Assembly (NCBI RefSeq): GCF_014898055.3
Contig: NW_023603184.1
Location: 34,967,359-35,031,358 of the forward strand
DNA length: 64,000 bases
Source of the DNA: Talpa occidentalis
Lineage: Eukaryota; Chordata; Mammalia; Eulipotyphla; Talpidae
Direction of reading: 5' to 3'
The notes under the pieces: generated by a model
What the model was told of the DNA's origin: nothing
Seen by the model: the letters and a program-made list of their open reading frames with translations, nothing else
Databases searched by the model: none
Program-made: the position numbers and the translations under genes
Shown here: positions 56,561 through 64,000 of the stretch, piece after piece
How positions within the stretch are numbered: position 1 is the stretch's first letter
Layout: each line of letters begins with the position of its first letter

Positions 56561-59500
56561 CCACACCCTTTGCCTTGCACAGATTGTCATGGACTGAACC
56601 AGCAGCACCCCCTTCTGCTCTTCCCCCAGCCCGCCCTCTTCCAGTGCACACAGGCTGAACCCCGATCTGTGAGGGGGTGGTGCTGACCATGGCCTGGGGT
56701 GGAATTGGGAGGCCCTGGTGTGTGTGCAACTCACGAACACAGTGACTCTGCTTCTGGCGTGCCCAGTGCCTCCTGCAAAGAGCATCCTAATGAACACAGC
56801 AGTCTTCTATTTTGATATAAGATAATATATTAACAAATGTGGGGAGTTGAGGCCTAGGATGTGTCCCTCCAGGTTGGTCAGAGTAGCAGATCTAGGTTCC
56901 TGTTGAAGGCATGGTGTGGTCCCCTTGCGGCCTGGTGACCGCACAGGGCTCCGTGCATAGCTGCCCCCCCCCCATGGTATGCATGGATGGGGGGCCTGGC
57001 ACAACTGACCCCTAGTTTGGCTCAAGGTGCCTGTCACCCGGCAATGACTGAGGTACCCTGGGGAACAGGCATGGACACCAGCAGGCCAGGCACACCTCAG
57101 ATATAGGTAGATGCCGCTGTGCGTCCTGTTTCCCTGACATCATCTCGGCCATTCCTGTTGGGGAGGTGTGGGTATTTGAGGCAGCGTTGACCTGGCTCCC
57201 TCTTGTTCAGGCTGGTACCTGTCTGGGAGGGCCCTGGACTGTGGGCACCACGGGGCAAGAGGGATGACAGCCTGTCACCCAGCAGACTGGGAAGAACAGG
57301 TCTCTATGATCCCTATGGTGTGCCAGGGCTGAGGCAGGCCAGGGTGGAAGCTAATAGCGTTGCCGAGAGGCGATCATGTAAATCACGAGCTCCCCACTCT
57401 CTGGGGGTGCAGGCCCACCTCACTCCCATATCTCAGGCACATCCAGGACACCTGTTTCTTCTTCTCTGCCCAGGATGCCCTGGGCACAGTCCTTGCTAAA
57501 GAAGCCACACAGGGAGGACCCCTCATTCCTGCCATTCTCAGCAGGGTTCCTGCAAACTCACCACCCTTGTGTACAATACTGTGCTGGGCCCCAGCACCTT
57601 TGCAGCTTCAGCAAAGTGTACACCATGCTTGTCAGCATCCACTCCCCATGGAGGATAAATGCATCCCATAGCCTCAAGATCAGCAGGAAGGGTGTCTGTG
57701 TGCAGGCCACTCTGCAGTTCCCTGCACCTCAAGAACCCACTCATGCCTGTGTGAGTCCCACAAACCCTCCCAGATTGTGTCAAACCCATGTAGTTCCTCC
57801 TCTGGGTGGACTCAACCTTCTGGGGATGGAGGTCCTGAACAAAGTGGTCCTTGTCAGCTAGGAAGACTGATGATGCCTGACCGCACAAGGTTAACCTGGG
57901 GTGCAGCAGTGACCCCCACACAGTGGGAACATATCCCAAAGAAAGAGCCCAACTCTAATCTGGCCAACGAAGGGCCTGCCATGCCACAGGCTGACCTGGG
58001 GCCACCTCAGCTCTGGACTTCCCCAGACTCTTAGCCCAGCCACTTGCAGCGGGTCTCTGCCTTATCCGGTAGAGGAAACACTCCAGGAACCACTGCATCG
58101 CATAGGCCAGACTGGACAGCTGTTCCTGGTCCTAAGTCAAGGGCACAGGGTGTTCAGTGCCCTCCTGGGTGGCCACAGACCTCCCTACTTGGGCCCTGAA
58201 CAGGGCACTTGGGGTAGGGATGCCCTTCCCCCTGTTATCTTTCACCCAACAAGGACAGTGAAGACACCTGTTCTTGCTTTGGACCAAGCACTCAGTTCAC
58301 CTTGTGCTGTTTTAATTTGGGGAGCAACTGATGGTTTGGTCATGGTGTACTAGGAAGTGACCCAGTTTGGGACACCCAGAGTTAAACCTGGAAGGCCTCA
58401 GACCCCCCAAATCAGAACCTGGTGTAGTGAGGTGTGGATTGGCACTGGCAGACCCCACTCCTTAGCGCTCTACCCCACACCCACCCGTAAGATGCCCATG
58501 GCCATTCCCAACTCTGATTGGTACCTGGTTCCCAGAGAGCAGGCCTGCCCTTGAAACCCTTACTGACCAAGGCCCAGCACCTTGTGCGATACCCTGGCCC
58601 TCTCCTGCCCACAAGCACGGAAGCCTGAGTTGGCCGGTGCACTGCCATGAAGTTCAAGCAGACATCCTTACCCAGGCGGTACCTTTTGGACAGTGGCCAC
58701 TCTGAGGATGGATCTCAAGTCCCAGGCCTCTCCAGTGGGATGGAGGGTGAATTTTGCATGGCCATCTCCTGTGCTTGGGGGCAGGTTTGGGGATGCTGTC
58801 ATCAGGTTTTGTCTTGCCTTGCGCCCTGGGGGTAGCTGGTGGTGGGCCAGATATGAGGCAGAATTATTTTGCAGGGCTGTGAGAATAGTTGGCACAAGGA
58901 AGGGCTGAGGCAGTGGTTGCAGGACCCAGGGGGCAGCATGGGGAGAGGGTGCCCTTCCCTGATAGGAATGGACTGAGTACAGATAATGTGCTCAACGAAT
59001 TTCTGAAAACATAAATTGCCCCATGTAATCCTCACTAGATTAGGATGATGCCAGTTGTTTGCCATTGAATAAAATGTGATCCACCTCATTATCTCTGAAA
59101 CTTCACATGTTATTTATTGCATGCATGTTTTTTGTTAAGTGAGGCCAATTCTTTTTGGGAATTTACTTATAGGCAGTTTATTATATGCAGGCAGTAGGTC
59201 ATTTGCAAATGTATTTGTCTTTGCCTTTTCTATTTCACATCTCTAAGTCAAGTGATACTTGTTTATCCAACATAATGTTTTATTAATTTAGCAGTGATCA
59301 ACTTTATAAATTTGGTGGCACATCTATATGTGTGGACAGAAGTCTCAGCTTCCTGAATAAAGTTTCATGACTGTATAAGCTACTTAGCCTGTCTCGCTGC
59401 TCACATTCATCACAATATGGAATGCTGCTACTGTTTTGATCATTGTTTGATTCCTTAGCAGGCGAGATTTTGAGGTATAAGTCATGATCTCATGATTCTA

Positions 59501-59867
59501 TTTCCATGCTACAAAGTTGTGTACATAATTTGTCTTAACCTTATAATTTGTATATATATTTCTTTGCCTTTAGCTTCACACCTTTTATATGAGCCTTATG
59601 AGTCTGTACATTCCCTCTTTCAAAGACTAAGATTGACATTACATGATCTTTCAATACATTTGTTTTTGCTTTAAATTTTAGCTGTTTGCATACTTCATTT
59701 CATTGTGGGCAAATAAGATAACTAAAACATGCGTTGATATCATTTACGGTTCTTTGAGATATGCTGGGGCCTGAAGACATGATCTGTGTTTTCTCCACAA
59801 TGATTCAATAATGTATCATCTTTTAAAGTATAATTTTGTGATATGATTCCTGTGCGTGCCTCTTCAA
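56561..59867. other. Unassigned stretch between the inverted arms
   Basis: Moderately GC-rich DNA to about 58900, then AT-rich. Many overlapping short ORFs (up to 133 codons), none with recognisable domains. No young SINE or L1 until 59881. Confidence 0.4.
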
Positions 59868-59880
59868 CTATTTATACTTG

Positions 59881-60144
59881 GGTTTTTTTAAAGATTTATT
59901 TATGCATATAAGAGTTGGGGTGCAGGCCAGAAGTATAGGAGGTGAGAAGATTCACAGAGACAGAGAGGGGAAAAGAACAGGCAGACTGACTGAAATACAC
60001 TGCTGAGGGGAGCAGCGGGCGAGACAGGAGAGATCTGCTGCGCCATGTGGGTCTGCACTCTTCCCTGGGATCAAACTCGTACTGCAGTAGCTGCCAATAG
60101 CTTCATAGTGCTGAGACTTAACCCCTTGCACCACTAGGGAGGTC
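59881..60144 (-). mobile_element. Older SINE copy, antisense
   Basis: Starts with the tail TTTTTTTAAAGATTTATTTATGC and ends ACCACTAGGGAGGTC. The TSD CTATTTATACTTG is perfect at 59868-59880 and 60145-60157. Confidence 0.93.
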
Positions 60145-60157
60145 CTATTTATACTTG

Positions 60158-60891
60158 TTGCCTAAAACAGATTGGGTAATGCCTTCTCTTAAAAATATAC
60201 CTATATCAACTTACTGCCCTGCTCTACTCCACAACTTCCAGTTCATATTCTGTGATGCTCACGGTTTGTCAGCTCACCGATACCACTGATGGGCAGTGAA
60301 GGCCATGAGCTAATGAACAGATCTAGTCTTTCTATTTCTCTGTCAAGTACAAGATCAGTCCTGCACTATGGTCATATTTGCAAGGAACTTTCCAACATCT
60401 CATTCATTTCACTTTCTTTTGTATCACTGCATGCAGAGAATTTTTATGTATTCAAATTTATCTGTGTTCTGAGTTACACTGATGTGTAGCTGTAACACAG
60501 CCTGTTTCGCATAAACACTCAATGGTTCTTTTTTCCAGCATGTAGCTATTTGATCAGTCTGGGTTCTTCACTAGTGGGTAGTGTGAGGTATTGCCGCAAC
60601 CTACCTGAAGCCTTTGCTCCAGTGTGTAAAATGGCTTTTCTCTGTTAATAATCAGAAATGCTGCATAAATGTCATTTCTGAAATGTCTAACATGTTTGTT
60701 CTTGTTAATAATCAGAAAGACTGCTTAGTGAGAGATGATTTTCCAAGCATCTCATTGACAAAACCTGAATGGTTTAATAAACAGATGTATGAAGGGGGCT
60801 TAATGCCTTCCTCAATTAAAGATATGAATATAAATTAATGCTATGGAGTGAAATTTAATATAGCTTCAAAATTAAAAGTATGTCCCCACTT
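60158..60891. other. Unassigned non-coding stretch
   Basis: AT-rich. A local repeat TTGTTAATAATCAGAAA(T/G) occurs near 60640 and 60703. No gene. Confidence 0.35.
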
Positions 60892-60900
60892 CTAGTGACT

Positions 60901-61165
60901 ATTTTTTAAATATTTTTATTTATTTATACAAGAACCGGGGTGTGGGCCAGGTACGAGGGAGGGTGAGAGGATTCACCGGAGACAAAGCAGGGAACAGAAC
61001 AGGCAGACTGATGAAATGCACTGCTGAGGGGAGCAGCAGGTGCGGCAGGAGAGGTCTGCTGTGTCTGAGAGATTCTCGCCAGCCGGCCGGGATCCAACCC
61101 ACACTGCAGATGCTGCGGACAGCTTCATAGTGCAGCGCTCAACTGCCTGCGCCACCAGGGAGGTC
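60901..61165 (-). mobile_element. Older SINE copy, antisense
   Basis: TTTAAATATTTTTATTTATTTATACAAG at the tail and GCCACCAGGGAGGTC at the head. The TSD CTAGTGACT lies at 60892-60900 and 61166-61174. Confidence 0.92.
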
Positions 61166-61174
61166 CTAGTGACT

Positions 61175-61520
61175 CTTTCAAGCTAATAAGCTTTGACTGA
61201 CACCTCCCCAGTTCCCACCACCAGTCTCTGGTAAGCCCCCAGCTACTGTGTCTACACTTAGGCCTTTTGAGATTCCACACACCCCTGACATCACACAGCA
61301 TTCATCTTTGTCTGATTGCTGTTACTCAACATTATGCCCTAAGGTCCATCCATGTGGTCACAGCTTGCAGGAACTTCTGTATTTTGACTGAATAATATTC
61401 CAGTGTGGAAATGGACACATCTACTTTCTTGTTCATCCATTGACAGACACTGCAGTTCTCTCCATACCTTGGCTATTGTGCATAATGCTGGGTGCGCCTG
61501 GAAGGAGGTCGAAACAATGG
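61175..61520 (-). mobile_element. Old L1 ORF2/3' fragment, antisense
   Basis: Typical reverse-complement L1 phrases: CTGATTGCTGTTACTCAACATTATG, AAGGTCCATCCATGTGGTC, TGAATAATATTCCAGTGTGG, TTGTTCATCCATTGACAGACAC, and TTGGCTATTGTGCATAATGCTG. Confidence 0.75.
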
Positions 61521-61729
61521 ATTTCATTTTCCATAGTCAATTACTGCTCCCCAGTGAGATATGTCAGAGTGAGTTCATGGTCCAAACACTCCAGGGCCTG
61601 GAAGGGCAGTCACATCTCCTCTGGGGCACGTCATGGACTTCGGTGACAGTGGCACTTTTACACCTGTGGCTTTTGTACAAACTTCCCCGTTTGTCATCCC
61701 ATGGAACCTGACAGGAGTGGGCACCCATA

Positions 61730-62410
61730 GCTGGGATTGGGGATACATCTCAGTCTGCCTACTAACAGTGGGAGGGCTGGGTTCCTGGGGCCCTTCCTTC
61801 CTCTTTCCCTTCTTCTCGGCCTCCTCCCTGCCCTGCGCACTCACACTGACGCCCAGCAGAGACTCCAGAATGGGCCAGGTGGTTGCCTCAGATAGCAGCA
61901 CTTGCAGACACTACAAACAGCCATTTCCATCCAGATCTCAGTTTGCACACCTTTTGCTGCTGATCTCGGGAATCTGGGCCCTGGAAGAAAGGACTGACTT
62001 GGAGGGGGCTCCCTAAAGGGCCAGCAGGGAAGGAAACCCAGGGACCCCTGTAGGCACAGCAAGTGCCAGAACCCTCCCCATCCCCTGCACCTGCAAACAG
62101 AGCGAGACTTGCTTTTTGCAGCCCAGTTTCCCCCACCCCATCTGGCAGCTGGATCTTCTGTTCCTCACAGGGCAGGGCAGGTGTGTCCTCAGTTCTGGTT
62201 CTAAGCTTGAGTACATTATGCCCAGCTCCCATCTGAGCTACTGCCCTTGTCTCCAACATCCTACTAGCGGCCAGAGCTGAGGACCTGGGGGGCATTCTGG
62301 GGTAGAGGAGCTAGAGCCCCAATGTCACTGCCCCGGCCTGGCTCAGGGCAACTCTCTCCAGGGACCTCCACCTCCCCCTGGAGCTATGTCAGCCCAGACC
62401 CAGGCCCCGG
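61730..62410 (-). repeat. Inverted duplication, right arm
   Basis: Reverse-orientation paralogue of 55880-56560. Landmarks on the plus strand are CCAGAATGGGCC (61866), CCAGCAGGGAAGGAAACCCA (62021), CCTGCACCTGCAAACA (62083), CCCCACCCCATCTGGCAG (62132) and GGCTCAGGGCAACTCTC (62339). No intact exon is seen in either arm. Confidence 0.85.
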
Positions 62411-63102
62411 CCTTCCTTGCTGTCCTGCTGTCCTGGAAAACTTAACAACACTTACAGCCCCAGGGCCTCTGGGTTTAGGGGTTGTGGAGGCCTCCAGGGT
62501 AGACCTGATCTGGAGTCAGAGAGGTTGCCCTGTGTCAAGGAAAGAGAAAAATGAGTATTGCTCCCCGGATTTGGGGATGCTGCAGGCCAGGTCTCCCTTT
62601 AACTGTGGTAAGGGAGCTGCTCACCTGGCCCATCCTCATGAAGGGGATGCCGTAGCTGAAGGCCTGTGCCTGCTGAGACTCTGTGGTGTACATTGCCAGG
62701 TCCAGTTTTTCCCTCCCAGCATCACCCTCTCATTGTCTGAGTTCTGCATCCACTTGATCTGCACCTCGCAAGGAGGAAGGTGTGAGCTAGCTGGCTGGAG
62801 GAAGGTGTGAGCCAGCTGGCCAGTCCGCTACATCCAGGGCAGGGAGACCACTGGGCTTGCCTGTCCAACTGGATATCCTAAGGCAACTTGGTGTTGCTGA
62901 TGGGAAGACAGCAGGAAACCCTCACCAGTGTGCATGAGAAGCCTTTACCCAGCTGTAGGATAGATCTTCAGCTACCACAGAAATGGGGGATGGCCACTGG
63001 AGGACTGTAAGAGTCTTAACAAAACTCTCCCTCTCGAGAATCTTTCCCCTGACCTATTGAACATGAAGACTCAATTGGCACTCCATCTTTAAAAGTTGAA
63101 AT
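62411..63102. other. Unassigned non-coding stretch
   Basis: GC-rich at the left, no recognised exon. Short direct repeats AAGGTGTGAGC(T/C)AGCTGGC occur at 62778 and 62803. Confidence 0.35.
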
Positions 63103-63889
63103 TGTTGTGGGATAGAATCGGGGTGTAGACTGGCGGTGCAGTAGGTGAACGAGTTCAGCAGAGACAGAGCGGAGAACTGAAAAGGCAGGTTTATTGAAAG
63201 ACACTACTAAGAGGGGCAGCGGGCGAGACAGGAGAGATCTGCTACTCAGCGAGTGAGGGTCCGAGTCTCTAATTTTACTCCAGGCATCACTGATTGGTTA
63301 GGGGGACTAGCCTGGGGTCTGGGCCTGGATCATCAGCTTAAAGGCCCAGTTACCATGGCAGCCCCATCCACTATCCATTCAAGCCTCCCAAATGTGCTTG
63401 CCGGGCTAGGAGTGGAGGCTTAATATTTAAATTTAGTGATGATAGCACTGCAAAAAGGAAACAAAACAAATGCAATACCCTCTATGGACATAACTTGATC
63501 TTCACTGTAGCAGAGCAAATATCTGGCACCCCAAGTATGTTCTTTTTGGCAAAACTTGATTTCAGGGCGGAGATGAAGGCTGGGTGGAGGTTGCTTTTGA
63601 TGTTTACACCCCACCTTCTCTCCAATCCTCTTATCTCTTAAAGCAAAATTACCTTTGTTTTTCCCAGTGAAAATGGCCCTTCTCTTACTCTAGCCTCGTA
63701 GCTTCTTATGGTGACAACTAATGCCACTTGGGGTGAATTACTTAGTCATGCTGGGTTTCACCTGTAGACAGGCGTTATACACGTTAAACTTCTCAGTGAT
63801 TTTCCCTTATTAATCTTTGTGATACTTGTTTATCTGTCAGCTTAGATGAACCCAGAGGAGTATGGGATGATTGCTTTTGCACCCCAACA
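63103..63889 (-). mobile_element. Candidate LTR, antisense
   Basis: Read on the minus strand it begins TGTTGGGGTGCAAAAGC and ends GATTCTATCCCACAACA, with CAATAAACCTGCC about 100 bases before the end, as in an LTR R region. The sequence just after AATAAA overlaps SINE-like phrases (GCAGCGGGCGAGACAGGAGAGATCTGC at 63217). No TSD is seen, so the ends are uncertain. Confidence 0.45.
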
Positions 63890-63924
63890 TCCCTAACTAG
63901 CCCTAGTTCTCTAGTCTTTTTATT

Positions 63925-64000
63925 ATATTTTATTATTTTTTAAAGATTTATTTATTTATTTATACAAGCACTGGGTACAGTCAGAAGCGCGGGAGGGTGA
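63925..64000 (-). mobile_element. Young tRNA-derived T+ SINE, antisense, cut by the window edge
   Basis: Tail TTTTTAAAGATTTATTTATTTATTTATACAAG followed by CACTGGGTACAGTCAGAAGCGCGGGAGGGTGA. The head lies beyond 64000. Confidence 0.93.

Overview
This window is nuclear DNA of a placental mammal. It is repeat-dense and gene-poor: about 45 retroelement pieces and one clear protein-coding locus. The most abundant young repeat is a tRNA-derived SINE of about 250-280 bp. It has pol III A and B boxes, an AATAAA-rich tail followed by TCTTT and poly(A) (the T+ class), and target-site duplications (TSDs). It is not primate Alu, rodent B1/B2 or carnivore CanSINE as I know them. It looks most like a bat SINE of the Rhin-1 type, so I suggest a rhinolophoid bat, but that naming is from memory and tentative.

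The coding locus is on the minus strand at 14064-21348. It is a giant intron-poor interferon-inducible GTPase of the GVIN1/VLIG family: a 2200-codon ORF with GLQSSGKS and DTEG motifs, preceded by a 248-codon N-terminal ORF in another frame. A good splice acceptor lies just upstream of the first ATG. The two ORFs are one gene split by a small frameshift at a GCGC step near 20667-20671. The human copy of this gene is a pseudogene. The intron/upstream DNA of the gene (21484-26275) has a diverged direct-repeat paralogue on the other side of the gene (8450-11455), which points to an ancestral tandem GVIN array. Later insertions mark each copy separately.

From 27.8 to 41.9 kb the window is a pile-up of endogenous retroviral sequence. 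It holds a broken Env transmembrane remnant with its 3' LTR (29.97-31.16 kb), an old LTR element interrupted by two younger solo LTRs (31.2-33.7 kb), and a 3-kb 5'-truncated L1 with a near-perfect 16-bp TSD (35219-38235). Five copies of one LTR family (LTR-A) and two of another (LTR-B) occur; five of the seven have exact 4-bp TSDs.

From 42 to 52 kb are a local duplication, ancient L1 and MIR pieces, a processed cyclophilin A (PPIA) pseudogene with its 3' UTR (46864-47552), and a twin-primed (5'-inverted) L1 with a 16-bp TSD (49858-50829). From 53.2 to 62.4 kb the sequence changes. There is a CpG island with GC boxes, exon-like pieces with GT/AG signals that I cannot assign to a gene, and an inverted duplication of about 650 bp with arms about 5 kb apart. 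No bacterial features, rRNA genes, tRNA genes or CRISPR arrays are present.
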